From Stenotrophomonas sp. 169 (GTDB lineage: Bacteria > Pseudomonadota > Gammaproteobacteria > Xanthomonadales > Xanthomonadaceae), in NCBI RefSeq assembly GCF_014621775.1, contig NZ_CP061204.1:3678501-3742500 (forward strand): a stretch of 64,000 nucleotides of DNA, read 5' to 3'. Positions 8,148-17,384 of the stretch are shown piece by piece. Each line of letters begins with the position of its first letter. Positions within the stretch are counted from its first letter, which is position 1. Position numbers and translations under genes: made by a program. Below the pieces are notes generated by a model. That model searched no databases and had not been told where the DNA came from. It was given only the letters and a program-made list of their open reading frames with translations.

Positions 8148-9476
8148 TCAATTTGGTTCGTCCTCCTCGACTTTTTTCGGGGCGCTCACGGCATTGCGCT
8201 GAGAGTGGAATTTATTGATGTCCGAAAGACGGATATCAGTCGGTAGGGCATGGCGGTGCTTGCTGTGGCCCACGCGCTGGGCGTGATAGATCCCGGTATG
8301 GCCGGACACCAGATAACTGGCGATACAGGCAATCGCGGCAAGTGGGGCAATCTCTGGGCCGAACAGCTCCATGGCCATGACGATGGTCGCCAGTGGTGTG
8401 TTGGCGGCACCGGCGAAGACTGCGACGAAGCCGATACCGGCGAGCATCGAGAATGGGAGGTGTAGCAGCGGCGCAAGCGCGTTGCCCAGCGTCGCGCCGA
8501 TGTAGAACAGCGGCGTGACCTCGCCACCTTTGAAGCCTGTGCCGAGTGATGCGACGGTAAACGCGAGTTTGCCGAACCAGTCCCATGGCGCAACGGGGGC
8601 TGCAAGGGACTGGACGATGTTCGGAATACCTAGGCCGACGTACTGATAGGCATCCAGTGCCCACACCGCCGTGGCCACCACTATCCCACCAAGAACAGGG
8701 CGCAAAGGCGAATAGGGAATCAGCTTTTTTATCCACGCCCCGAGGGTATGGGTGGCGGTAGCGAACAGCAGCCCCGCGAGTCCGAACACGATGCCTGCTA
8801 CAACCATTGCCACTACTGTCCAGAACTGCACGGGCGCGATCTCGCCGATGACGTAGTGGGTGTGCACGACGCCCCAGAGCAGCCCGACTTGATCGGCGAC
8901 GATGGCGGCGACCATGCATGGGAACAACGCGTCGTAGCGCATGCGGCCAATGGCGAGCACTTCAAGGCCGAACAATGCTCCCGCCAGCGGGGTGCCGAAG
9001 ACCGAAGCGAAGCCTGCGCTGATGCCTGCCATGAGCATGATTCGGCGATCTTCGGGGTGCAGTCGGAACAGGTGGGTTATCTGATCGGCCAGAGCACCGC
9101 CCATTTGCACGGCAGTGCCTTCGCGTCCGACCGATGCGCCAAACAGATGCGAGATTAGCGTACCCGCAAGCACCAGTGGCACCATGCGCAGCGGTACGGT
9201 TTGCTTCGGGTCGTGAATCTCGTCGATCAGCAGGTTGTTGCCCGCGTCTACCGGCTTGCCAATCAGGTGGTAAACCAGCCCTACAGCAAAGCCTGCCAGC
9301 GGCAGCAGCCAGATGGCCCAGCGGTGGGTCTCGCGCCATTGAGTGGCGTGATCGAGGGAGAACAGAAATAGCGCGGATGCCGATCCCGCCAAAAGTGCCA
9401 CGGCGCTGGCAAGTACCAGCCATTTCCCGATGTAGGGAAGCAGGACGAGTTGTTCAGGTTTTCTGAGTTTTGACAT
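8148..9476 (-). CDS. CLC transporter, probable CLC-F fluoride exporter
   Basis: The 442-residue membrane protein belongs to the CLC chloride channel/antiporter family. The conserved helix-N motif reads GREGTAVQMG (gating Glu near residue 119), and the later motif is FKGGEVTPLF rather than the chloride-type GGxFxP. The first filter region reads DAGNNLLIDEIHDP instead of GSGIP. These variants are what I recall for the fluoride-specific CLC-F clade (EriC-F), which exports fluoride in exchange for protons. No fluoride riboswitch was recognised upstream. The start is uncertain: ATG 9476 is used, although the frame is open to 9512. Confidence 0.8.
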   Translation of the reverse strand: MSKLRKPEQLVLLPYIGKWLVLASAVALLAGSASALFLFSLDHATQWRETHRWAIWLLPLAGFAVGLVYHLIGKPVDAGNNLLIDEIHDPKQTVPLRMVPLVLAGTLISHLFGASVGREGTAVQMGGALADQITHLFRLHPEDRRIMLMAGISAGFASVFGTPLAGALFGLEVLAIGRMRYDALFPCMVAAIVADQVGLLWGVVHTHYVIGEIAPVQFWTVVAMVVAGIVFGLAGLLFATATHTLGAWIKKLIPYSPLRPVLGGIVVATAVWALDAYQYVGLGIPNIVQSLAAPVAPWDWFGKLAFTVASLGTGFKGGEVTPLFYIGATLGNALAPLLHLPFSMLAGIGFVAVFAGAANTPLATIVMAMELFGPEIAPLAAIACIASYLVSGHTGIYHAQRVGHSKHRHALPTDIRLSDINKFHSQRNAVSAPKKVEEDEPN

Positions 9477-9535
9477 GGGGTCGGCCACACAAAGGAAAGT
9501 GAGCCTGACCAAGAAGGGATTTTTCGCGCGAACGC

Positions 9536-9812
9536 CTACAGTCCTGTCTTGATCAGGTATCTGTAGGCATCATCAGCTGCTACGGGCGCAGCGGTTGGTA
9601 AGTGGAGGAATGCCATCTCCAGGGCCCGAATATAGCGATCTCTCCCGGAGATGTAAACTTGGTCATCAGGTAGAAGGACGAATAGCTTTCCTAAAAGCTT
9701 GTCATGAGTAACAGGAGCATCGACTCGCATCTCACTCGTAAATTCAAGTGTCTGCTTCAGCCGATTTCTACTGGTCAAGGCGAGTCCCTTGCCCTGGTTA
9801 AGTCCATGCAAT
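9536..9812 (-). pseudogene. Hypothetical gene truncated by the IS66 element
   Basis: A leftward frame covers about 90 residues of uncertain function, including MRVDAPVTHDKLLGKLFVLL and GRDRYIRALEMAFLHLP. Its apparent N-terminus (to base 9841) is made of IS66 end sequence, so the original 5' part was removed by the element. I do not recognise the family. The gene product, if made, would be a truncated cytosolic protein. Confidence 0.45.
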
Positions 9813-9842
9813 GTAAGCGGCAAGCAACACACCTTACACATA

Positions 9843-11369
9843 TCAGGCAGGCATCCACTGATGCGGCAGCAGCTGCTCGATCTCGCTGGCCCGCTGCGTC
9901 GGCAGCCGCGTCAGCACATCCTTGAGATAAGCATACGGATCATGCCCATTGATGCGCGCCGACTGGATCAGGCTCATGATCGCCGCCGCCCGCTTGCCGC
10001 TGCGCAGCGACCCTGCAAATAACCAGTTCGAGCGCCCAAGCGCCCAAGGCCGGATCAAGTTCTCGATCTGGTTGTTGTCGATGGGCACAGCACCATCTGC
10101 CAGGTAGCGCGTCAGCGCTACCCAGCGTTTGAGGCTGTAATCCAGGGCCTTGGCCGTGGCTGAGCCATCGGGCACAAGTTCACGTTGGGCCAGCATCCAC
10201 TCATGCAGTTTTCCAGCGATGGGCACCGCTGTTTCCTGGCGTAATCGCCAACGGTCTTCGTCGTTCATTTCCTTGGCGTGTCGCTCGACTTCGTAAAGCC
10301 CGCCAATCGAGTGAAGCGCCTGCTCTGCCAATTGGCTTTTGTTGGCTACATGCAAGTCAAAGAACTTACGGCGTGCATGGGCCATGCAGCCGATTTCGGT
10401 GATGCCCAGCTCGAAGCTAGCCTTGTAGCCTGCGAAGTCGTCACAGACCAGCTTGCCGTGCCAGGTGCCCAGGAAGTTGCGTGCGTTTTCACCGGCACGG
10501 CTGGGGCTGAAGTCGTAGACCACGGCCTTGAGGGCCGAGAATGGCGTAGTGCTGTAGGCCCAGACATAAGCGCGGTGGGTTTTCTTCTCGCCGGGCGCCA
10601 GCATTTGTACCGGCGTTTCATCGGCGTGAACCACGCGCTGGGCCAGCACCACTTCGCGCAACGCATCGACCAGCGGCTGAAGCTGTACGCCGGTTTGGCC
10701 CACCCACTGCGCCAGGGTCGAACGTGGTATAGCCAGGCCGGCACGGCCGAAGATCTTTTCCTGTCGATACAGCGGCAGGTGGTCGGCGAACTTGGCTACC
10801 ATCACGTGCGCCAGCAGGCCGGCGGTGGGAATGCCCTTGTCGATCACCTGTGGGGGTACCGGGGCCTGGATCAGTGTTTCGCACTGCCGGCAGGCCCATT
10901 TCCCACGCACGTGCCGTTCGACGGTGAACACGCCCGGCGTGTAGTCCAGTTTTTCGCTGACGTCTTCACCGATGCGCTGAAGCTGGCAGCGGCAAGCGCA
11001 CTGAGTGTTGTCCGGCTCGTGATGGATCACAGTGCGTGGAAACTGCGGCGGCAACGGCGCACGCTTGGGTTGCTGGCTTGGTTCTGTCTGTGCGGGAGCG
11101 GGATGGACGGCTTTTAACTCGGCCTCGATGGCTTCGAGGTCGGTATTGAGCAGGTCATCGAGCAAGCTGCCTTGCGCCGGGCTGATATGCTCGCTGCGCT
11201 TGGCAAACTTGTGGCGTTTAAGGATGGCGATTTCGTGAGTGAGCTGCTCGATGATCGTTTCATCACGATGGATCTTTCGGCTCTGGGTATCGACCTTGGA
11301 CATCAACTGCGCAGCCAGTATGCGCAGTTGTTCGGGGGTCATTTGGTCGAGATCGGGCAAGGAAGTCAT
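9843..11369 (-). CDS. tnpC: IS66 transposase TnpC
   Basis: The 508-residue product is the large transposase of IS66 elements. An N-terminal coiled coil with a basic helix (MTPEQLRILAAQLMSKVDTQ) precedes a zinc-finger-like segment with clustered cysteines (CACRCQLQ, then WACRQCETL). The catalytic domain follows: VVHADETPVQML (first Asp), VCDDFAGYKA (second Asp) and the terminal NNQIENLIRPWALGR (Glu). The end APLP-type tail is GHDPYAYLKDVLTRLP, as usual. It appears intact. ATG 11369 is preferred to the GTG at 11387. Confidence 0.9.
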   Translation of the reverse strand: MTSLPDLDQMTPEQLRILAAQLMSKVDTQSRKIHRDETIIEQLTHEIAILKRHKFAKRSEHISPAQGSLLDDLLNTDLEAIEAELKAVHPAPAQTEPSQQPKRAPLPPQFPRTVIHHEPDNTQCACRCQLQRIGEDVSEKLDYTPGVFTVERHVRGKWACRQCETLIQAPVPPQVIDKGIPTAGLLAHVMVAKFADHLPLYRQEKIFGRAGLAIPRSTLAQWVGQTGVQLQPLVDALREVVLAQRVVHADETPVQMLAPGEKKTHRAYVWAYSTTPFSALKAVVYDFSPSRAGENARNFLGTWHGKLVCDDFAGYKASFELGITEIGCMAHARRKFFDLHVANKSQLAEQALHSIGGLYEVERHAKEMNDEDRWRLRQETAVPIAGKLHEWMLAQRELVPDGSATAKALDYSLKRWVALTRYLADGAVPIDNNQIENLIRPWALGRSNWLFAGSLRSGKRAAAIMSLIQSARINGHDPYAYLKDVLTRLPTQRASEIEQLLPHQWMPA

Positions 11370-11420
11370 AGTGGTGGATTTTACCAAAGCAGCCCGACTG
11401 CTTCAGCTAAAAGGCAGCAT

Positions 11421-11756
11421 TTAAAGCAATGTAATTGCGCCGCCCGCACCGACTCGTTGCCAGGGTAATCCCAGTACCAGGGCCTGGAGTTGTTCGGGGT
11501 CGAGTTCGACTTCCGTTCCACGATGGAGGCCTGGCCAATGAAACTTACCTTGGTTCAAGCGCCGTGCCGCCAGCCAGATACCGACGCCGTCGTGCACCAG
11601 GACTTTCATCCGATTGGCCCGACGGTTGGCAAAGAGGTAAGCGCAGTGCGGCTTCGCCGCACCGAACACCGCGACCACTCGGGCCAACGCAGTCTCAGTG
11701 CCGGCGCGCATGTCCATAGGCTCGGTGGCGAGCCAGATTGCATCGACGCGAATCAT
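11421..11756 (-). CDS. tnpB: IS66 accessory protein TnpB (Orf2)
   Basis: The 111-residue product is the IS66 Orf2 accessory protein, needed with TnpA and TnpC for transposition although its biochemical role is unclear. Typical family features are IWLATEPMDMRAGTETALAR near the start, AYLFANRRANRMKVLVHDG in the middle and WLAARRLNQGKFHWP. The start ATG at 11756 overlaps the tnpA stop (ATGA), which supports translational coupling. It is intact. Confidence 0.9.
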   Translation of the reverse strand: MIRVDAIWLATEPMDMRAGTETALARVVAVFGAAKPHCAYLFANRRANRMKVLVHDGVGIWLAARRLNQGKFHWPGLHRGTEVELDPEQLQALVLGLPWQRVGAGGAITLL

Positions 11757-12070
11757 TGAGCCAAGCCACGAATGAAACAGGCGCAGCCGTCCGGATCCGA
11801 GGCTGGCCATTTTACGGTGATGGATTTATCACCCAGAGGCAGCGAGATGATCACCATCTCTTCTGATGCTCGCCTTGGTACCGTTTTTACCGAAACGAAA
11901 GCCGGCAAGGTTGCAGGCGATTGATCCCGGTAAGTCGGTAGCCACTTGCGGATCACGTTGGCATTGATGCCGTGATGGATGGCTACGCTGGAAATTGTCG
12001 CTCCGGGTTGCAGGCATTCCTGGATAACCTGGGCTTTGAATGGTTTGGGGTAAGAGCTTCGTTGGCGCAT
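11753..12070 (-). CDS. tnpA: IS66 protein TnpA (Orf1, helix-turn-helix)
   Basis: The 105-residue product is the first gene of the IS66 element. It has the helix-turn-helix of IS66/IS3 Orf1 proteins (YPKPFKAQVIQECLQPGATI and SVAIHHGINANVIRKWL). The C-terminal segment ISLPLGDKSITVKWP is common in this group. It overlaps tnpB by four bases. It probably recognises the element ends. Confidence 0.88.
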   Translation of the reverse strand: MRQRSSYPKPFKAQVIQECLQPGATISSVAIHHGINANVIRKWLPTYRDQSPATLPAFVSVKTVPRRASEEMVIISLPLGDKSITVKWPASDPDGCACFIRGLAQ

Positions 12071-12274
12071 GGAAATCCTGGCGATAAGGGTGATCGCGTC
12101 CGCTTAAAAATACGCGGACACCATCGCCCTTAATGCTGGATTTCGGTAGGTGACATCACCGGACGGTTACGCTGGTCAGCGAGCCTCCCCACTTCCATGG
12201 AGGTGTGCCGAGTCAGCCGGGCGGTGGACAGCCCTCACAACAACGACGAGCAGCCTTCGCAGTTTCTCAGTTGA

Positions 12275-12830
12275 TCAGATCTTCCCTAACGCTTGAATAC
12301 CTCGCATCAATACAAAGTTTGCGGGATCGATTCTTTGGTAGCAGGGCTCGAAGCGATCCATTTCGATGTCTTCGTCCAGAAGATCATACGGCTCACTCAA
12401 CATGCTGACAGGAACACGGGCAATTCTCTGTTGCAAGTGCTTCATCTTTACCGATAGCAGAAGCCGCTCTTTGATCAATAGGAACGTGCTTAGCTCAGCA
12501 AGATCAAGCTCGTTCGTAGCAAGCACCAATTCTGGTCCGACCACAGGGTAAAGCCTAATCCAAGCACCGTCGAAGGTCTGGCAAAAAAAACAGCGCGCCC
12601 AGGACTCTTACTTGAGCAGGCGAAGCCCAAGCGAACTCGGAAAATGACACAGCCTCGTCAAAGGACCGCCAGCCCGAGCAACGCACTACGCTGAAGACGA
12701 GATCCGCATCGGCATGGAAGAAGCCGTCATCGCAGAAGAACGTCCCCCGTGGGTAGCTTCCACCTCTCGGGTGGAACATCATCACGCGCAGACGAGGTGT
12801 CTGATCATAACCAGAGAATGAAAATCCCAA
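12275..12830 (-). pseudogene. Hypothetical gene broken by a homopolymer frameshift
   Basis: Two adjacent leftward frames, 12830-12555 and 12544-12275, make one protein of about 184 residues if one base is removed from the run of eight A at 12583-12590. The joined product would read across the junction as GALFFCQTFDGAWIRLYPVV and continue GPELVLATNELDLAEL. I do not recognise the family. The N-terminal half starts MGFSFSGYDQTPRLRVMMFH. The run may cause programmed or sloppy slippage, a real inactivating mutation, or a sequencing error. It lies downstream of the YobI-like NTPase gene, on the same strand. Confidence 0.5.
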
Positions 12831-13220
12831 CTCAAGTTCTTCCGGAGAGAGCCTCTGCCGAACCCTGTTCTCGCTAGTTCATTCTCGTGACAACCCACTG
12901 CACTTCTCAAAGATCTCATCCAGTGCGAGCACAAGCTTGCTCGTATCGTAAACTGAATCGCCTAGAATTTCCCAAACGATGGGTAGCCACTATCTGGATT
13001 CCGCATTTGGCCAGAAGCAGTCCTTGAAAGCATCTCCGCGAGAGACCAATGCAGACTGAAGGCGGAAGTCCACCAACGGCAGCTATGCGGCTCAAGCGGC
13101 GTATTAAGCACCGCACGGAAACAGAGCTTGCACGGCAAGCGGACTTTGGGTCGCAAGCAGCTCATTGCACATGAGATACTGACGATGAGCCCTCACAATG
13201 ACCTGGCACTCGCTACAGTG
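12831..13220. other. Gap without recognisable gene
   Basis: About 390 bases between the frameshifted hypothetical gene and the large NTPase gene hold only short frames on the minus strand with no recognised domain. I see no terminator with a T-run after the NTPase stop codon. It may be decayed accessory DNA. Confidence 0.4.
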
Positions 13221-16200
13221 TCATTTGTGCTTCTTATTAACCCTCAGGCAGTCCTTTTCCTTAGCATAGGTATTGACTGCTCCATTAGTTTTTAGAAACT
13301 CTAGCAATTGAACTACGGGTGGCGTATTCGGCACCTTGGGGCGATCCTTACCCACATCGGTGAGAGCTGCGTAACCACCGCCCAGAATCCTGAGAATGGA
13401 AGAGACTTGCGGCTCAGTGAGCCCACTTAGCACAGCTACAAGCAATACCACTATAGTGCCGGAGTCTGCACCTGCCTTGGCGAGACGCTCAATCAGTCCA
13501 TACTCCAGTCTCATACCTCGCTCTGCGGCGTACCTGCCAAGTCGCTTAAGACCTCCAGCGTCGCTAGCGTCCGCATACGCCAACGCATTCGCGACGATTG
13601 CTTCCTTGATAGTCACCGACACGGACTTGCTACCTAGAAGCGCCTCTAGGTCGTGGCCTATAGCGGCCGGCGTCATGAAATTAGCGAACTTCCTGGAGAA
13701 AGCGATGAGGCTCTCTTTGGTGCTCCAGCTCATTGCGCTAACACGGAGATACGACTGAATTGTGTCGTTGATGACGTTCTGCCGCAACAAGTCTGCGAAA
13801 AGGGCGCCCTCCTCAGGCTCAATCGCCGTGGGGTCAAGGAAATACTGCAAGCGCAAGGAAGCGCAAAGCTTGGCACGCGCGCTCGCGGATAGAAGGGCTC
13901 GAGCTTGCAGTACAGCAAATGCGATCATCTTCTTATCCTCCTCTGCATCGCCCTGCTCTGCCACATCGGTGATGACACCGCTCTGGCGTAGGACCGTCAC
14001 AAGGCTGCCGTCCACCTCTCCACATTCTTGCAAATAAAGATGCACGTTGCGCTGGCTGGCCTTGAATCGACACTGACTAGCCAACAGTGTCCACACGCCA
14101 GATGGAACCTCAGATATGTCATCAAGAACACAGTCCTCAGCCGCCGTCCGAATCAACTGTTCCAACAACGCTCTATCAGCGGAGGCAGAGTCCGCCAGGA
14201 CACGGGCGAAGTGCCGGCCTTCCGCTACTGAGGGAGATATCCCCTCCAAGCTAGAGAGGTACGCTGACAAATGGTTGATTGCGTGTGAGTAGACCGCTCC
14301 GCTGACCTGCTCAATTCGATCTAGAGCTAAGCTGCACTGATCACCAACGGCAATCTGAAGGTTCTCTGCCGTGACCTGGTAAAGATGCCTGCTGATGAAT
14401 ATCTTCCGTGCTTCGGCGCCAAGTGGCTGAAGCGAACTCAACTCTATGCCCAGCCGCTCAAGGAGGCTCGCAACCAACTCTAGCTGCTCTTCCGTGGTCT
14501 CATCGGATGAGAGAAGCTCAAGCTCCCCGTAATTGTCAGATACAAACGCAGAGATCTCTCCACTGGCCACGTATTTAACTTCAGAGGATAGCGTTGATAA
14601 GGCAGAGTTGAAGAGCATGAGGCGATCCGAAAACTCAAGCTCAACCTCAGAAGCCAGGTACGCGAGGATCCTTGGCGTGATGGGCGTGATTCGCTCAACC
14701 AAATCATTACGCTTGGTTCCTCGCCTTAGATAGTTGCCGATAAAGGATTTTTGCTCCCTTCCGAGCTTCGAAAGAGAACTGACCATTTTCGCTGCAGCGT
14801 GGTCATGCGCTGTCGATGCTAAAAGGTAATTCAGGATATCAATGTTGTATAGAGCAGGCTCCCCAAGCAGGGAACGGCGCTCGCGCAGGATTGCCTCCAC
14901 GTCACCACCGGCGAGTGCGAAGTCCTCATCTATCTCATCTCTATCGACGTGATGGATGATGTAGTTTGTGGCAGCTGAGCTAACTCTGTCACCGTGAAAA
15001 GTTGCAGTGTAGAGAGTGAAATTGCGGTTGATATAACCTGATTTAAGCAGGTGATAGGCAAGCCCCTCCCGAAAAATCCCCTTAGCCACTTGATCAAGCC
15101 CGTCTCCCTCTACTTTTCCATCGACTTTCAAGTCGTCGCGCGCCATGAGATGGTGGATGTCTGCAATCTTCACAAATCGCATCAGCTCCCGCCGCTCTTC
15201 TTGAGACTCGATATTTTCCTTCCGATCCAAATCCCTCCAGGCCACTCGATCGAAAGTACCAAGAACACTCTGAAGATCCGTCCTAGCAAATGTCATACTT
15301 ATCGAAGTATCGTTGTAATGCCGCGTGGGAAGATCCACTACGAGTGCAGGATCTCCGTCAGCCTCTATGAAATCCTTCCAGAACTTTTTAGTCAGAAGAT
15401 CGTCGCGAGATATGACACTCCCATTCAGCACGAACGAAGCGTGATCATACTCTTTCCCGCAAGCCTTAATTACGACCATCAAATGAGTACGAAGCCGCTT
15501 ACCGAGGTCATCGCTGCGACTAGCGATGGTCAGATCGAGTCTCGCCCTACGGCGCAGCTGAAGCACCTCGTCTTCAAGCCGCAGCAAGTTGGCAGTAATA
15601 GCCCGTCGACTTTTCAGGTACAGCTCATCCAGCCTACTCTTTCCTATCCGAATCGCCTCAAAGTCTGAGAGATGAGTGTTTTTATAGAGCATCATGGCAA
15701 ACAGCTCAGTTTCACTCAGCTTCAAACCTCCAACGCCAGGCGCCAAGATCTTTTCACGAAATATTAGGAATTCGTTTCGAACATTCTTGAGAAGCCTCAT
15801 GTCAGGCACGTAACGACTGGCTAGATCGACTAGATCAGTATCTATCGAGTGGGTCAGACCTTGAAGGAGCTGGGCCGTTAGGTTCCTCGCGCTCTGATGA
15901 GTGATGAATGGCACGACGGGGATGACGAGGTCGAAGAACTTTGTCCTGTTCGCACGTACGATCTCGACTTGGGCTGGGTCATCGCCAGCTTGTAGGTCAT
16001 AAGCAAACTTCCGCCTATCCTGAGCGATTGACAGGCGATCGAAGATGCTGTCCTTGATCGCGTAGATAAAGCATATCCTTCCTTTGATCTGCGGAGACCC
16101 GTTAAGAAGTGCGTTGAGTGACCTAAGCGTCTCGAAGATGTGGGAATCATTGAACCTGTCGATATCTTCGAAAACAACGATCTTGTACTTCGACACCTCA

Positions 16201-16889
16201 AAGAAGTAGACGATCTCGTCTAAGTACTGATCAAAATAGGAAACTGATTTAGAGTCGAGCGTTACCGTTGCGGCGCCTGCCTTCAGCTCCTTAATATCAA
16301 GCCTTCCATAGAATGTGTGCCTGAGCAGTAAGGAAACGAGCGTCCCTACGCACAGAACTACCAAATGGGACCATGGCGCCGATAGATGCAAGTCAGCTAG
16401 CGCAACGACAATCTTGCTAGTCCAGCCGGTCAAGATGAACACAGTCGCCAGGATTACTCCCACCAACAGCGCGAGAAGAGCTTCCCTCAGCCAGTGAAAT
16501 CTCTCGATGCGCCTAAAGCGAGACCCGGGTGTCCTACCCGGTGTTTCTCTGTAAAGCAGTTGCTTAACGATCTCCTGCTGAATCGTGTTTGTCGGAGTCG
16601 TAGCCTGTTTCGGAGGCCCCTCCTCCCCCTCAAGCTGCTCAATAGGAGCCAAAGTAGAAAGTGATAATTCCAGCACCGCTTTTTTATGAGTTTCTGCTAC
16701 ACGCTTCAGGATGCTGCTCTTTCCAACGCCATAGCTACCAGACAGGGCAATGTTATGAATCCCGGGGTTCGCTAAGGCAGCATTGAGTTTCTCGACATAC
16801 AGTCCATGCTCAGCCTCGATGAAGCGGGGCGTAAGCGGATTCAATATCGGGCCCTTTTCGGGCTCCTTCTTACGCAAAAATTTGAACAT
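13221..16889 (-). CDS. YobI-like membrane-associated P-loop NTPase, 1222 residues
   Basis: The N-terminal third carries a P-loop NTPase: Walker A is GSYGVGKSS at residues 51-59 and Walker B is KIVVFEDIDRF at about 236-246, followed by a segment typical of AAA/STAND-like NTPases (ETLRSLNALLNGSPQIKGRI). Two hydrophobic segments at about 136-156 and 174-192 lie between them, as in KAP-like and YobI-like NTPases, so the ATPase is probably membrane-anchored. The remaining 800 or so residues are helical, with no recognised domain; they may be a sensor or effector region. Bases used are less GC-rich than in core genes. The adjacent FRG and TIR-like genes suggest a defence role, which is inference. 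Confidence 0.75.
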   Translation of the reverse strand: MFKFLRKKEPEKGPILNPLTPRFIEAEHGLYVEKLNAALANPGIHNIALSGSYGVGKSSILKRVAETHKKAVLELSLSTLAPIEQLEGEEGPPKQATTPTNTIQQEIVKQLLYRETPGRTPGSRFRRIERFHWLREALLALLVGVILATVFILTGWTSKIVVALADLHLSAPWSHLVVLCVGTLVSLLLRHTFYGRLDIKELKAGAATVTLDSKSVSYFDQYLDEIVYFFEVSKYKIVVFEDIDRFNDSHIFETLRSLNALLNGSPQIKGRICFIYAIKDSIFDRLSIAQDRRKFAYDLQAGDDPAQVEIVRANRTKFFDLVIPVVPFITHQSARNLTAQLLQGLTHSIDTDLVDLASRYVPDMRLLKNVRNEFLIFREKILAPGVGGLKLSETELFAMMLYKNTHLSDFEAIRIGKSRLDELYLKSRRAITANLLRLEDEVLQLRRRARLDLTIASRSDDLGKRLRTHLMVVIKACGKEYDHASFVLNGSVISRDDLLTKKFWKDFIEADGDPALVVDLPTRHYNDTSISMTFARTDLQSVLGTFDRVAWRDLDRKENIESQEERRELMRFVKIADIHHLMARDDLKVDGKVEGDGLDQVAKGIFREGLAYHLLKSGYINRNFTLYTATFHGDRVSSAATNYIIHHVDRDEIDEDFALAGGDVEAILRERRSLLGEPALYNIDILNYLLASTAHDHAAAKMVSSLSKLGREQKSFIGNYLRRGTKRNDLVERITPITPRILAYLASEVELEFSDRLMLFNSALSTLSSEVKYVASGEISAFVSDNYGELELLSSDETTEEQLELVASLLERLGIELSSLQPLGAEARKIFISRHLYQVTAENLQIAVGDQCSLALDRIEQVSGAVYSHAINHLSAYLSSLEGISPSVAEGRHFARVLADSASADRALLEQLIRTAAEDCVLDDISEVPSGVWTLLASQCRFKASQRNVHLYLQECGEVDGSLVTVLRQSGVITDVAEQGDAEEDKKMIAFAVLQARALLSASARAKLCASLRLQYFLDPTAIEPEEGALFADLLRQNVINDTIQSYLRVSAMSWSTKESLIAFSRKFANFMTPAAIGHDLEALLGSKSVSVTIKEAIVANALAYADASDAGGLKRLGRYAAERGMRLEYGLIERLAKAGADSGTIVVLLVAVLSGLTEPQVSSILRILGGGYAALTDVGKDRPKVPNTPPVVQLLEFLKTNGAVNTYAKEKDCLRVNKKHK

Positions 16890-17080
16890 CCCTTTTCTCT
16901 CCCCTGTTCCACATCGAGTTCACCGAACTATCGCATCGGCCAATTTGAGCTTTCTGCGATTGTTTGGCAAGTAGCTTCTGGCTGGACCTAACAGCAGGTC
17001 GATCTGTCCAGACGGTGCCGAGCGTTATGTCGCTTCCCGGATCAGCACGCTTCTAGCGTCGGTGGCATCCCGCGCGCGCC

Positions 17081-17344
17081 AGGGATGCCGGCAGTCCGAA
17101 CGAATTCTTCAATAGCGTACCTGTGCATCGCCAAGGTGACCATTGGGTGTCGCCGTGCAAGAGCGGGAGCTGCCACGACTCAGTGCTGGCAGCGGGCTCT
17201 GCCTCAGTGTTCTTCAATAGCAAGGCTATCGGCAGGGTCGGCGATCCCGTGGCATGTGGATCGCACCTCGCGGACGCCCAGGCAACGTGTTCGCTGGTTA
17301 GGCGGTTTGTAGGCGTAAGACCGGGCGCGCATCTGGTTACCTAG
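17081..17344 (+). pseudogene. PAAR-motif protein remnant
   Basis: One frame encodes DAGSPNEFFNSVPVHRQGDH, then a cysteine- and histidine-rich loop, and then SASVFFNSKAIGRVGDPVAC followed by GSH. This is the PAAR repeat of proteins that cap the VgrG/phage spike of type VI secretion systems and contractile tails. No start codon with a ribosome binding site precedes it: an in-frame TAG lies at 17054. The N-terminus and any effector extension are missing. It ends five bases before the longest frame of the FRG-domain gene opens. Confidence 0.65.
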
Positions 17345-17384
17345 CATATTGCGGGCTCTACGCCATCCAGTGTATTTTGTATGT

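Larger units (their letters stand above)
9813..12107 (-). mobile_element. IS66-family insertion sequence
   Basis: The element carries the three leftward genes typical of IS66: tnpA, tnpB and tnpC. The left end begins GTAAGCGGCAAGC at 9813, as usual for IS66 elements. The right end, read inward from 12107, begins TTAAGCGG, one base different. The flanking eight-base sequences (9805-9812 and 12108-12115) do not match, so there is no visible target duplication. A small palindrome GTCCGC...GCGGAC lies across the right end (12098-12119). Exact ends are therefore approximate. Confidence 0.75.

Noticed and set aside
12960..13165. Integron-type recombination site or cassette remnant near the palindrome-like sequence CGGCTCAAGCGGCG
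   Set aside because: The core sites expected for attC are absent and the similarity is too short.
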